DNA from: Cymodocea nodosa
Lineage: Eukaryota > Streptophyta > Magnoliopsida > Alismatales > Cymodoceaceae
Assembly (NCBI GenBank): GCA_036874045.1
Contig: CM072337.1
Coordinates: forward strand, 9,176,001-9,240,000
Reading direction: 5' to 3'
DNA length: 64,000 nucleotides
The first letter of the stretch is position 1; the number at the start of each line of letters is the position of its first letter. This document shows positions 46,721 to 58,461 of the stretch, piece after piece. Both the position numbers and the translations under genes were made by a program. The notes under the pieces are model-generated. The model was given only the letters and a program-made list of their open reading frames with translations, made no database searches and had not been told where the DNA came from.

Positions 46721-49347
46721 GGGTGAAAAAAGGGATAACATATATATAAGGTAAAAGGACTCACTTATGTATGAGTGAAAATGATTTATGGCTGTTGGAC
46801 GAGCCATGTATGGATGGTTCAGATTATGTGGGACTTTAGAAGTTGAGGTAAACCTATACTCAAGAGAAAGAGAGGGAAGACTCAATTGGACAATTCCAAT
46901 TCATCATGCACTCTGTTCAAGCAATAAAGGGCATATGACGCTTGTTCAATGAAACAAAGAAAATGGATAGATGATCATACACCATATTGCTCATAAGTTT
47001 GATGAAATTTAGACTTTGATGCGAAAACATAACCCTACCAACGGAGCGGAAAACAGAATTTTTGCAAACAAACCACAGAGATCAATTAATTATAGCTTAT
47101 TTTTTCCCATCAGATGTTCCATTCAGAGCTACCCCTACCCCTACAAGTAAAAGGAAGAGAAATAACTGCTGCAATACTTCAATTGTAGCAAACTCAAAAA
47201 AAAATTAAAATAAGGAGTCTTTCATTAGAAGGCGTGATCATATTTGTCATATGTGCACTGCATGTAATTAATAGCGGTTTCTTTGTGTTGAGTCACCATC
47301 AGACGCCTACACTTCTATTAGTGGCAAGATATATAGGCTTAATGCATTCCCATTATGATCTTCTAGTCAAGGAAGATGACGGACATGCATGAACCAACCT
47401 GTACGTAGTTTCACAGCAAGGTATACATATGTAAGGCCAAGATTACTTCCCAGGTTGGAAAAGAGGCACCACTGTAAGCTCCACCGGATGAAATGCTGCA
47501 TTTGGGGTTCCTAGTGCTATTTTCTTTCCACGCATGCTTCAGGAGGAGTTTACCAATTACTAAGTTTATTTATGTTAGCACGTACGTTCACTCAAAATTG
47601 GCGGTCATGAAATTACTTTTTGTGACGATGGTAAGGGTTTTTTTTCTTCTGAATTTTAGTTTGACTAGTCTTCTTTCAAAATAGAGAAGAAGAACAATTA
47701 CACTATGGTAGTGATTGGTTGGGTTTTCTTTTTATTTTAGAAAAAAATCATAGATTGAAGATAGCTATTTTGCGAGAAAAGCTCAGCCAAAGCGCCAAGG
47801 TTTTTTAAAACGTCAGCATTTGTCTCGTTGATTTCTTAATTAAAAACGCTGATTTAGAGAAACTGAAGGAAAGGAGCTTATACCAACAAGCTAGAACTTG
47901 AACTTTTACTTCCACCTATCTTGAACAAATCCTGTAAATAACAATATAATACCAATCATTCCTTACAAGTCGTACCATCAATTTGATATTTAATTCTTTT
48001 GACACCAGCAATTATTTGTTTGATATTTTACATTATAAATAGTTAACCAAATATGAATTCTAACTGGTGCATATTTTTATCAATTATACATAATCAATAA
48101 GATTATAAAATAAACTATTAAAAATATTTTCTATGCTTATTTTATGAAAATGCATTTTTTTGAAAATAAAGAAAAATTTCAATTATCCACTTATTTTGTA
48201 TCAATTATAAACGTGTTTTTATTTATTTTAAAAATAAATTTATAATACTTGTATTATTATTATTTATAATACTTTAATAGGTTTTTAAATTTATAGATGT
48301 CTCTATATTATTCTTTAAAGATTATAAAATGAAATTTTTTACTTATATATATTCAACTCACGTCAATGATACGTTTGACAATTCATTCCTAGTCACCGAT
48401 TCAACTTTTGATGGTAACTAAACGAGAAGATATCTTCTAAAAATGCTATCAATGAGCCCTGAAGAAAACGATGCTTAAAAAAACTCTCTTTTGGAAAACA
48501 GCGATTTAAAAATCTGTATCAAATGAGACCAATATATGTTGTTGGTCAAGTAAATTAGACATATGGACCAAATTAAGGTACGCAGTACTAATGAAGAATA
48601 CCGTCTTACATGAGATATTGGAGAAAAAGGAGCATTTGAAGTTTGAAAAGATAAAAATGCAAGCATTATGAGTTGGAATAATAATGATGAAGAAATGTTA
48701 CAAAATTTATAAGAAAAAATGTCTTAAATTCAATTCTAACAAATAAAATAATACTACCACTATAAAAACCAAAACAGTGGGGAAGGGCAGGGAATAAGAC
48801 TCACTAACCACTAGCCCATCGTTAAAAAAGGTAAGAATACAAACAACATTTACTTTGAAACCGATTCAACCCCGTTTCCTCATTGTTCTTCTTCACCTTC
48901 TCTTGGGTTTTATTTACAGCTGGAGCTGAGGTGCTAAAAAAGTCTAAGACAATCACATTTGTTTTAAATCATGTGAATTAAAAGATTGCAGAATGTATCA
49001 GGAGCCTAACCCTACGATCAAGCTCCCTTCTATTGTACATGTGCATTATTCGAAATTAGTCATATTATCGTGTCAATATCATGGTTATAATTTTACAAAC
49101 CAACGGTCCATAATTTTAATCAGTCAAAGGAGCATCATTTTTCCGTGCACACACGAATGGTAACGTAAATGTGCGTCTCTCCTTGCCAACACAGAAACCA
49201 CCTCCATGCTAGCTAGCCCTCCTCTTCCTTTATTGTTTGTTTCTCTCCCGTTCCATCTTGATTTGTACACTTTGCCAAAGCTTGATGAGTTATTATAGTA
49301 AAGTCTGTGCTCACGGTGGCTTCCACAACCTGCCCTCTTCCCACATG

Positions 49348-49427
49348 TTCTCTCTCTCTCTCTTTCACATGTTAATTTCTTGTCACCTTGTTCATATGTT
49401 GGCAGTGTCATTGTACGCCACGTCACC
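49348..49427 (+). promoter_or_regulatory. Candidate upstream elements of the SWEET promoter
   Basis: A pyrimidine (CT)n run at 49348-49364 and an ACGT-core motif CCACGTCACC at 49418-49427 lie 60-140 bp upstream of the TATA box. ACGT-core motifs bind bZIP factors; that role here is inferred from sequence only. Confidence 0.35.
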
Positions 49428-49482
49428 AAGCCCAGCAGTGGAATTAAACGCGTGCAGACCGTAATTTCCTCGTTCACTCCTC

Positions 49483-49490
49483 TATATAAA
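49483..49490 (+). promoter_or_regulatory. TATA box of the SWEET gene
   Basis: TATATAAA within CTCCTCTATATAAATGAG, 180 bp before the start codon. It predicts transcription from about 49515-49525 and a 5' leader of about 150 nt with no upstream ATG. Confidence 0.7.
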
Positions 49491-49669
49491 TGAGTAAATC
49501 AGAGCGCCACCTTCCTTCCATTTCCACCGTCAGCTTTTTTAACCATTGCCTTGTGCAAGTACCCGAGGGTTTTCCTCTTTTCCCTCGAGGAAAGGAGAAA
49601 CCCTAGCTCTTTGTACTCCTCTCTTTCTCATCTATTCTTTTCTAGTTGATAGAACTGTATAGTGGAGAG

Positions 49670-51346
49670 ATGGCCACCGGAGCCTTGCGCCACACCTTTG
49701 CCTTCGTCTTTGGCGTCGTAGGTACGATCAGCCCAACCTGGACCTGAAACTTCTTCCACCTACATATTGCTTGCTTTCTTCTTCATGTTCATTTACATAT
49801 CTTTTAGTTCCTTAATTAAGCTTGGATTGTCCGTCTATATGCCCATGGCCATCCATCCATGTTCAATAACCATTAGATCTGTTTTTTAATTGTTATCAGA
49901 AACCTACCGCCATGCATAGTACAATTTCCAAACTAGCATTTTGATTACTAGCTGTGGTAGTCAACGAATCAAGATGATGAACACTATATAATGCATGACA
50001 CGACTCATTAATTAATTATAAGCACACATATATTTATTAATTAATATTTCTCGTTCATTAATTGTTGGAAACCATCGTGCACAGGGAACCTCATCTCCTT
50101 CGCAGTGTACCTTGCTCCAGTGTAAGAGCAGTTACTTAATTGTCTCATCCATCTCACCAAGCCATCCAACTTCTAATCGAACCTTAGTCATAATCATATA
50201 TACATGTATTTATGTACTCCTCGATCAGGCCGACGTTCTACAGAGTTTACAGGAAGAAATCCACGGAGGGGTTCCAGTCGGTGCCGTATGTGGTTGCCCT
50301 CTTCAGCGCGATGCTGTGGATCTACTACGCCATCGTCAAGGTCAACGACACCTTACTCCTCAAGACCATCAACGTCGCCGGCTGTGTCATAGAAACGTTC
50401 TACATCGCATTGTTCCTCCTCTACGCCCCCAGGCACTCCAGGGTACGTACGCACGGACGTGCGCCCAAATTCTATATATATTTATTTCATTAATCGATCT
50501 ATCGACTCCCTTGTTCTGGTCTATTGTTGACGTCGACGACGTACCTCGACAGATCTCCACACTGAAATTGCTGTTAGGTTTGAACGTGTTGGTGTTCTGT
50601 CTGATCGTGGTCTGCACTCTTAAGCTGGCCAAAGGCATGGAACGTGTCCGAGTTCTCGGGTGGATCTGCTTGAGTTTCGCCGTCGCCGTGTTCGCTGCTC
50701 CGTTGAGCATCATGGTACCGACGTCTGTGTGTGTACACGCACGTGTGTATATATATGCTCACATCAAGTGCCAGCCATATATAGCGCGTTTTTCGTCTTA
50801 ATTTATTAATTTTTCCAGCCTCTTGACGGACTTTCGATCCACTTTCTTCGATACATGCGTGCAGAGGATTGTGATAAAAACCAGGAGTGTAGAATTCATG
50901 CCGCTGTCGTTGTCGCTGTCCTTGACTCTCAGCGCTGTGACGTGGTTCCTCTACGGTTTTCTCATGAAGGACTACTACGTCGCGGTAAGATCCCAAATCT
51001 TCGAAAAACAAGCTGTTCCACTATCCATCGACCTCAACCGATCGTGCAACAGACACATCTTGATATAGAGCTTGGTTTCTTTATCCAGATGCCTAACGTG
51101 CTAGGGTTCGCGCTGGGGTTGGCCCAGATGATGCTGTACTTGTGCTACAAGAATGCCAAGACCAATGTTGTGTTCACGGTTCCCGACGTCGACAGTCTGC
51201 GACGGCAGGAAACTGGGGATGGCCCGGAGTTTCATCAGCCCGCCGAATCCACCGTCCGCTTGGAGGGCAGCAGCTGCGACGTCGTCGGGCAGACCAAGCT
51301 CACAGGTGGTCATCTCCAAGTACTGGGACCAGCATCGCTTGCATGA
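49670..51346 (+). CDS. SWEET: Clade III SWEET sugar transporter (six exons)
   Basis: Exons 49670-49721, 50085-50121, 50229-50442, 50553-50714, 50865-50984 and 51089-51346; all introns are GT-AG. The 843-nt CDS gives 280 residues. The 37-nt second exon and the 162- and 120-nt exons are the usual SWEET layout. Seven membrane segments form two MtN3 triple-helix bundles (about residues 10-95 and 134-215) joined by helix 4. [20 protein letters not shown] (45-64) marks clade III (SWEET9-15), mostly plasma-membrane sucrose carriers moving sugar down its gradient. Expected pocket residues are present: V25, S56, N78, V147, S178, W182, N198. The tail (216-280) is soluble and poorly conserved. The ATG lies in GAGAGATGGCC with no earlier ATG in the leader. 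Exons are GC-rich against AT-rich flanks. I cannot choose among SWEET9-15. Confidence 0.94.
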
Positions 51347-51530
51347 TATACATGTCCATCACTGCATGCGTGTCAATCCATCCTACGTAACCATCTTTCA
51401 TGTTACACACGTCGCTTGATGATATGAGAGGAGGGGAGAGGAAAGCGGGACAGGAAGCTCACATATGTTGGGGATGGCTAACTCCGTGTTTACCAAACGA
51501 GTACGTACTTAGTTGACGAGACACATGAAT

Positions 51531-51536
51531 AATAAA
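51531..51536 (+). terminator. Poly(A) signal of the SWEET gene
   Basis: AATAAA, 185 bp after the stop codon, preceded by a second partial AATAAT. It is the first canonical signal downstream. Confidence 0.6.
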
Positions 51537-51546
51537 GGCGAGATCG

Positions 51547-52428
51547 ATGTGATTGAAGGGTCTAAAAATCCTGGTGTGCTGATGCGTCTCCACGTTTTAA
51601 TTACCTTGGGCATAAACAACTCCAACTTTGAAGATGGTACGATTCTATTATTTAATGATATATTTAATTTCGTCTTTTCTCAATTTTTTTTACACGACAA
51701 GAATATATTGAGCACGATCATCTAAAATCTACACGCCATGTGATGTGTGTGCGTGTGCGGGGAGAGAGAGAGAGTGTGTGTGTGTATGTTTACAAGTACG
51801 CTCTAATAATCCTCTCTTCTACCTGTTTAATTACTTTTCATATCTTTATTTATTGAATTAATTTCTAGTAATTTATTTTTAATTTTAAACATGCAAGACT
51901 AGCCTTTTGAAGTTATATACTATAAATAAAAACTGAAATGAAAGCAGAATATTTTTTAAGGATTTTCACATGTGTTAAGATATTTATATATTGTTTAAAT
52001 TAATTTTTAACTGATTTTTAGTATACATGTACATGGAGCACATTTTATATAAAATTCATGCTCTAAATTTTAGATCATCAAGAAATCGTAGATCTACCTC
52101 ATTATTTACCAGTTTCATCTTGTATAAAAGTAACATGGCCTAAGCATAGAAAAAAACTTCTCTTAATACAAATAAATTCATTTTCCATTTAGAAACTTTG
52201 TTTCTAGTTGATTGCATGCAAGATTTTAATTTTTTCTACTTATTATTATGGGAAAATTGTAGTATGAGGCTTTGGTGGCGACAACAATAGAGAAAAATAG
52301 GTGTGATTTTTGTTGTATATTACATTTGATTTTCGTATATATATTTATAACGGAAGTTCATCAAAAATCGTTTGCAATTGTTGGAAAAGGAGGTGGTCTT
52401 GGTGACCACTTTGTCTAATATCTCTCAC
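51547..52428. other. Intergenic DNA downstream of SWEET
   Basis: AT-rich, with no gene seen. It contains a compound microsatellite at 51737-51788 (GT, then GA, then GT dinucleotides). Confidence 0.6.
51737..51788. repeat. Compound GT/GA microsatellite
   Basis: GTGTGTGCGTGTGCGGGG, then six GA units, then GT units. Likely length-variable. Confidence 0.85.
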
Positions 52429-52431
52429 TTA

Positions 52432-53167
52432 GGGGGGTTTGTACTACCTAAAAAGTTAAAAAAGTTTGTGTTATACAGAAAAGTTAAGAATTTATTCTAA
52501 ACTTTACTATATATAAAAAGTTAGAGATTCCAAGCTTTTAGACTTTTCTCTATCCAAAAGTTAGGAAAGTAGTATAAGAATTATCTCTATTTAATTAATT
52601 TTTATTATTTAAAATTAATTATAGTTAAAGTATATATTGTTAATATAATTAAAGTATAATATATTATTTTATTTAATTAAAGCATATTAATTAAATTATT
52701 TTAATTATTACTTTGTAATATACTTAGTATAATATATTATTGTTTTAATTAAAATTACTTTGTATATACTTTAATATAATTAATGTATATTAATATAATA
52801 ATTTTTTTTTATTGTTAATATAATTAAAGTATATATTGTTAATAATTTTTATTTAATTAATTATTTTAATATTATTTTATTATTAATAAAATATTAATTA
52901 TTTTATTATTGTTCATATTATTTAATTTTATTTTATAATATTAAAATCATAAATATTATTTTATTTAATTAAATATTATTATTTTATTATATAATATTAT
53001 TTAATATATAATCTTAAAATTACAATAACTATATAATTTTCCTAGCTTTCCATCGATAGCATAAATACCTTCAAATTTTACTTTCTAACTTTTTAATGTC
53101 TAATTTTTCTAACTTTTTGACTTTCTATTTTCTAACTTTTTTTACTTTCTAGGTGACAAACATAATC
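52432..53167. mobile_element. Tourist/Harbinger-like MITE
   Basis: The left end GGGGGGTTTGTACTACCTAA and the reverse complement of the right end (GATTATGTTTGTCACCTAGA) share GTTTGT-ACCTA-AAAGT and then a run of A with GTT, an imperfect terminal inverted repeat of about 30 bp. TTA flanks both sides (52429-52431 and 53168-53170), the target duplication of PIF/Harbinger elements. The interior (52560-53040) is almost pure A/T with ATTAAT words. No transposase. 736 bp is long for a MITE. Confidence 0.6.
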
Positions 53168-53170
53168 TTA

Positions 53171-53545
53171 GTTTCAAAGATCATGCACAAAATTCAATGC
53201 ATCAAAACATACTATAAACTCTCATTATCAATAAGATGTACAATATTTCAATTTCTACTCACATTATATGTGGAAAGTTTAAAATTTCCAAATTTTACTC
53301 TTACTATTCATGGGATCTATGTTAATTTTCATTATCCATGAAAATATTTCTCAACCACATCAAGTTTACACACTTAATGAATTTTTTCACTAGAATCCCT
53401 TTCATCATGAGATCAACAATTATGTCACTTGTGGGGATATAGTGATAATTTTATTTCTCCTCTTTCCATAATATTATGAATATAGTGATAATGTAGATTA
53501 ATGTCTTCTTGTTGAAGTATTTACACCACTTTCACTGGTAATTCT
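53171..53545. other. Intergenic DNA
   Basis: AT-rich, with no gene or clear repeat recognised. The right limit is set by the start of LTR-like sequence near 53545. Confidence 0.5.
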
Positions 53546-53911
53546 TAGAACCCTTGTGTTTTGATAATGTAAAACTCTATATAAGAAATTAAGATGTATT
53601 TCATAGGTACAGATGAAGAGCCAAAGATTGAAAAACCTACTAGATTGAAGCACACATTAGTCAAAAGATAATTTACAAAACTTATTGAGTTAGCATAACT
53701 CAACGTGTATTTACAAGGATATGAGTAGAAGAACTTGTTGAGTTAGCATAACTCAATGTGTCATTATAAAGACATGTATAGAGCAAATATCACATGCATA
53801 ACTTGTTATGTTAATAGACTTCACATGATAGAACTCATTGAGTTAGCATAACTCAATGTGTATTTACAAAAGACAAGACAGAGCAACTCGTTAAGTTAGT
53901 AATAACTTAAC
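53546..53911 (+). repeat. LTR fragment with three identical hairpins
   Basis: The opening TTAGAACCCTTGTGTTTTGATAATG resembles the start of Sirevirus LTRs, and it is cut at 53911 by LTR U3. Three hairpins with loop GCA lie at 53685-53703, 53738-53756 and 53829-53849: arms TTGAGTTA / TAACTCAA, the last extended to 9 bp. Confidence 0.65.
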
Positions 53912-55207
53912 TGTTAGGAATTTTGTTTTGTTGATGAATATTTTATTAAGTCCATAAGTAAGTCTAAATAAATCTAAGTATATGTGGTAACTCAATGAAA
54001 CTAGTTCGTTAAATTACTATTTAAGTTAATGGAATTAATCTATTAAGTTATGTTAACTCTACGAACTAGTTTTTTCTTAGTCGCACAGTTAGGTATTAAC
54101 ATGTTTTAAAAAGTTGTATAGTTATAAATTAATGTTTTGAGTTAGTTGAAGAGTTATGTTAAAAACTCATATAGTTAAGTTATTTGCACGTGTGTTTTTA
54201 ACATTTTAAGTTTTCACGTATTTTCCATGTGTATTTGGTAAAGAAAAATCGAAGAGTTAGATAACTGTTCGAGTTTTTACGCATTCATAGATAACTGTTC
54301 GAGTCCTTTTAAGTGACTAATGAAGAGTTAAGTTTGTTTGTTTCAATCATGTGTTTTACAGGTGGAAAAACTCGAAAAGTTATAGATAAGTGTTCAAGTT
54401 TTTACAAGTCTTAAAAGATAAGTGTTTGACTAAAGTGGTGACTTAGAAGTTATATTCTACAACTCTCTAGAAATAAGACTTTTAATTGTTCTATGATAGG
54501 AGATCGTGGAAATACAAAAAAGAAGTGGAGATCATAGAAATTCAAAAGATAGTAGGGAATGTGGACAAGTTAAAATTTGAATTAGTACGTGGGATCATGG
54601 ATTAAGTGGATGAACATGTTGAACGTGAAATTATAATAAAGAGTACAAGCCATATCCCAAGAGAGGATCCCAAAATTACATCCTTGAAGATCCCTACAGA
54701 AAATTAGAGAGGATCCCGAAATTACATCCCTAAGGATCCCTATAGAAAATTAGAGAGGATCTGGAAATTAAATCCAAAAATCCTTATACAAAAATAGAAG
54801 AATCCTAACCGAGAGAAAGAGATATCCAACCTATACATCCCAAGAAAAATAGAGAAAAAGAGTTATCTCAAAGAAATATTGTAGATTCAAAGAAAGGAGA
54901 AAAGAGATACAGAAGCTAAGCAAACTTTTTAGATGAATTAAAAGCTATGTGCAAAAGCTCATGTTTGAAAAATACAATTCATTCAAGGTTAGAATAAGGT
55001 ATACTTTTACATTGAATTATATCTTGGATTAAAATTGTATCAGAATAGACAAGTAGGGAATTGTGTTGTAAACAATTATAACTTCTTACTTTATTAATAA
55101 AAAGTTTGGAATTACAAATAGTGTGTTTTATGCTCTTGTTTTATCTGCTAGAATTTTAATATCTAAAGACATAATTCACCTCCCTCTTGTGATACTACAG
55201 TCCTACA
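53912..55207 (+). repeat. 5' LTR of U3
   Basis: It starts TGTTAGGAATTTTG and ends GATACTACAGTCCTACA; 1296 bp. It is longer than U1/U2 partly because of a tandem-like GAGGATCCC ... AAATTACATCC segment at 54660-54780. Confidence 0.85.
54655..54785. repeat. Short tandem repeat in LTR U3
   Basis: About two and a half units of roughly 57 bp, each with GAGAGGATC, AAATTACATCC and GATCCCTA(C/T)AGAAAATTA, not seen in U1 or U2. Confidence 0.7.
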
Positions 55208-55221
55208 ATTGATATGAAGCT
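55208..55221 (+). other. Decayed primer binding site of U3
   Basis: TTGATATGAAGC directly after the LTR aligns with TGGTATCAGAGC (initiator tRNA-Met complement) at 9 of 12 bases. Confidence 0.6.
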
Positions 55222-55284
55222 CTTCTTTATAGGAATTGATTTTTCTATTTATAAGTTAGGATCATTAATTCTCTATTCAAAATG

Positions 55285-57060
55285 ACTAATACTTCAAATA
55301 ATGAAATCCTAGTAATGAGTGAAGGACAGATTACTACTCGTTCTCCTATGTTTGAAGGTATCAATTATGGTTACTAGAAATATAAGATGAAAGTATTCTT
55401 TCAGTTAATAGATTTTAAATTATGGCACATAATTAACAATCCTATAGTGTTAGTTACGACTCCATATAATACATGAATTTTTGATGGAAAGGAGCGAATG
55501 ACACTCAATACTAAAGGTTTAAACATCTTGTTCTGTGCTTTATCTCATGATCAATTTAATAAAGTATCTACATATCAAACTACACATGAGATATGACATG
55601 CATTAGAAGTTGCTAATGAAGGTACTAACCAAGTTAAAGAATCTAAAATTAACATGTTAGTAATAAATATGAGCTGTTTAAAATGCATGAAAATGAATGT
55701 ATCTCTGATATGTTTTCTTGTTTTCTTGAGATTGTAAATTTATTAAAATCATTAGGCAAGAAATTCGAGGAAAAAGACTTAGTTAGAAAGATCCTTCGAT
55801 CTTTAACTAAGATTTGGGCTCAAAAGACAACATCTATTGTGAAGTCCAAAGATTTAAATACATATACTCTAGATGATCTCATAAGAAATCTTACAACCTA
55901 TAAAGTACAACATTTAGATCTAAAAAGGAAGAATCCTAGAAGGGATTTGACTTTTAAGGTTGATACAGCTTTAGAAGTCATTAGTGATTCTGTCAAAGAT
56001 TTACTTTTATTGATTAGAAAATTTAAAAATTTGTTGAAGAAATGCAAGAACTTTAAGTTAGCAAAGACATCCAGAGATATAGAGAAGAAGTCATTTCAGA
56101 AGGAGAAAATCATATGCTATAAATGCAATAAGTCAGGTCACTTTCAAACTGACTTCCCTCTTAATAAGAATTGGAAGAAAAAGATCTCTACAATGGATAA
56201 GAACAACAATTTCAAAAAGAGAAGAGCACTAAAGGTAATGTGGAATGACTCTTCCTCTTCACAAAGTGAAGAAAAGAAAGATTCAACATCAAATAGTGAA
56301 TCCTCATGAAGTTCAAATTTAGAAAAAGAGAATTTAGCAAATATATGTTTTATGGCAAAACCCAGTGAGGTATCTTCTAATTTTGATGCTAGTTATGATA
56401 GTTTTGATAGATTACTTGTTGAATACAATAAACTAGTCAAAAAGTATAAAAGAACAAAATTAGAAGTAAAGAGCACTAGTAAATTGCTAGATGAATCTAA
56501 AAATAAAATTGATTTTTTGAATTCTACATTACACAAATTTAAAGAAGAAAATTAGAAGCATGCACAAGAGATTTTAAAGTTTAAAGTAATTGAAAAGGAC
56601 TTTCTTGCTAATTGTAAAAATTTAGTTACTAATAAGAAGAAAATGTTGTTTGAAATTGATAAATTAAATTTGACTATTACGGATTCAAATTCTAAAATTA
56701 ACGAAACTTAAGGTTTGTGATCAGAAAGCCACCTTGAGTAAATGGAATAATAGTCAAATAATAACAAATGAACTTAGCAATAAAATATCAAATGTAGAAA
56801 AATATGGTATTGGATTACACAATGTATCTTCTGAAAATTATACATTGCATAATAATATTTCTAAGATTAATGCTTTTATTTCAAGTACTAAGGATAAGAA
56901 AAGAAAAATTATCCCTTGTGTAGTTAGGAAAGGTGATAAATAGGTGTAGGTAGAAAAATTATAGCACATAAATAATAACAAAAGATCTAAAAGCCCTAAA
57001 AGAAATTTTCAAAAGAATTAGGCTAAGTTATTTGAAAATGAAAGTTTGAATATTTTTGAT
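55285..57060 (+). pseudogene. Fossil gag of U3 (Sirevirus)
   Basis: Recognisable blocks in order are LNTKGLNILFCALSHDQFNK, EGTNQVKESKINML, a zinc-knuckle region (CYKCNKSGHFQ, about 56116-56148), a Ser/Glu-rich linker and a Lys/Asn-rich coiled-coil C-terminus with YGIGLHNVSSENY (about 56800). Same layout as E2a gag. Many breaks. Confidence 0.8.
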
Positions 57061-57119
57061 CAGTTTTCTTCATATCTGAATAAAATTGGGTATTGAAACA
57101 TTCTTGTGAAAAATCAGTA

Positions 57120-58461
57120 ATTAAATAATGTAAGATATAAAAATTTCAACTTTGCTGAACAAGGAAATAAACTTTTTGAGTTTCTTGACTTACAACTCAA
57201 TGATTTCTTCTAGAGTTCTTCTAAGTTTCTTGTGCAACATTCGTCTAGCCTATTTGACCTTTGTTTGGCTTTAACACTTCAACTGTATAACTAAAATACA
57301 TAAGCTCCTCACATAGGTTTTTACATTATCAAAATTTAAAGGTCATTTCAATCTCCCCCTTTTTGATAATGATGAAAACATTTACATTAAATTACATTTA
57401 TTTCACTCCCTAGATTGTTTTTATACGATGAATCACATAGAACATAAATAATACAAAGATTTACAATTTGTACAATATAATATCGTGTTAATCTCTCCCC
57501 CTATCTATGTGTTGATTAGTTGTGAATACTATAATATTCCTATTTCTCCCCCTTTTTGTCATTTTCTAAAAGGGATATATACTAAGTCATCTGATTACCT
57601 CTCTCTCTTCAAATACCAATTGTTGATTTCGCATCAAATACCAATTCTTTATGTGTTAATGTCAATTGTTGGGATATTATTTATAATTGCAATCTAAACA
57701 ATAAAACTTTATAATATCTCCTTATTCTTTCTTATTTGAGTACTACATCATTTGTAAACATTGCAACTAATGAAATGCTAATTGTTAATATATCAATCGA
57801 TAATAGTTCAATTAATATATTGTTGCTGCCACATGCTCTCCCCCCATTTATATGAATAGAGATTTTTTTATTTGTCTCTTCAAACTATAGGCTCTTCCCT
57901 TATATGTGTGCTCTCTTGTCTATATAATGGAGATTTTTTGGTTTTGAACTACTTGTAATTTTCTCTCCTTGTACTTGAATTTATAAATTTCTTTCTAAAA
58001 TAAAACTTCATCCTGAATTTCCTTTAAATTTTGGACAGTAAGCTCTCCCCCTATTTATATGTTCTTTTTTTCTGATAAATCTAATGCCCTTGCTTTTGCA
58101 TTTGTCCTTGTAAGTCTTGTTTCCTTTGAAGAACATTATTCAATTTTTGAATCCACTAATGATACCAATTGAGCTAGATATCAAATGTTAATTTCAAAAC
58201 TTCATGAATGATCCTTAGATGTTCAACTTCTAATTTCCAAATGCTTGTTTCTCGAATGTTCTTTCTACTGCTCTCTTTTTTGTATGCTTGACTTCTTTGA
58301 TTTCTCCCCCTTTCTTTGATAATACTTGTTTCTAAAATTTGTCATCTCTATACCAATTTATAGTGTCTTCTGTGATACCAAGTATTGCTTTCATAAATGA
58401 TTCCTAAATTGTTTAGTTTTTCTATCATGCATATTCCACAAATCTTCAGATATTGGTGTAG
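57120..58461 (-). mobile_element. E1-family fragment (LTR end, polypurine tract, internal)
   Basis: LTR-end sequence up to 57350 is followed by ATCTCCCCCTTTTTGATAAT (57351-57370), a second TTCTCCCCCTTTTTGTCATT (57544-57563), and 'accaattgttg'-type words, all collinear with 2880-4440. It is cut on the right by T2, which begins at 58462 after TGTAG. Confidence 0.75.

Larger units (their letters stand above)
46099..49480. other. Intergenic DNA upstream of the SWEET gene
   Basis: Unique-looking DNA with no recognisable gene. Short open frames at 46138-46508 and 46679-46885 lack any family pattern. 46500-46720 carries repeated 'tagtgatgga' and 'gtcac' words, possibly CACTA-type subterminal repeats. 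Around 49171-49470 motif density rises (CT repeat, CCACGTCACC), consistent with the SWEET promoter. Confidence 0.6.
53912..57119 (+). mobile_element. U3: Sirevirus with 5' LTR and gag only
   Basis: A 5' LTR (53912-55207), a decayed initiator tRNA-Met primer site, then gag (55285-57060). After gag a minus-oriented E1-family fragment follows, so pol and the 3' LTR are missing. It is older than E2: the gag carries many breaks (on the order of ten). Confidence 0.8.

Noticed and set aside
50112-50801. 229-residue frame on the plus strand across SWEET
   Set aside because: Reads through introns and in the wrong frame over exons 3 and 4; the spliced SWEET model explains the region.
50574-51011. Minus-strand frames opposite SWEET exons
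   Set aside because: Shadow frames caused by high GC3 on the coding strand.
53685-53849. CRISPR-like array of repeated palindromes
   Set aside because: Plant nuclear context, irregular spacing, only three units, LTR surroundings and no cas genes. Treated as LTR hairpin cassettes.
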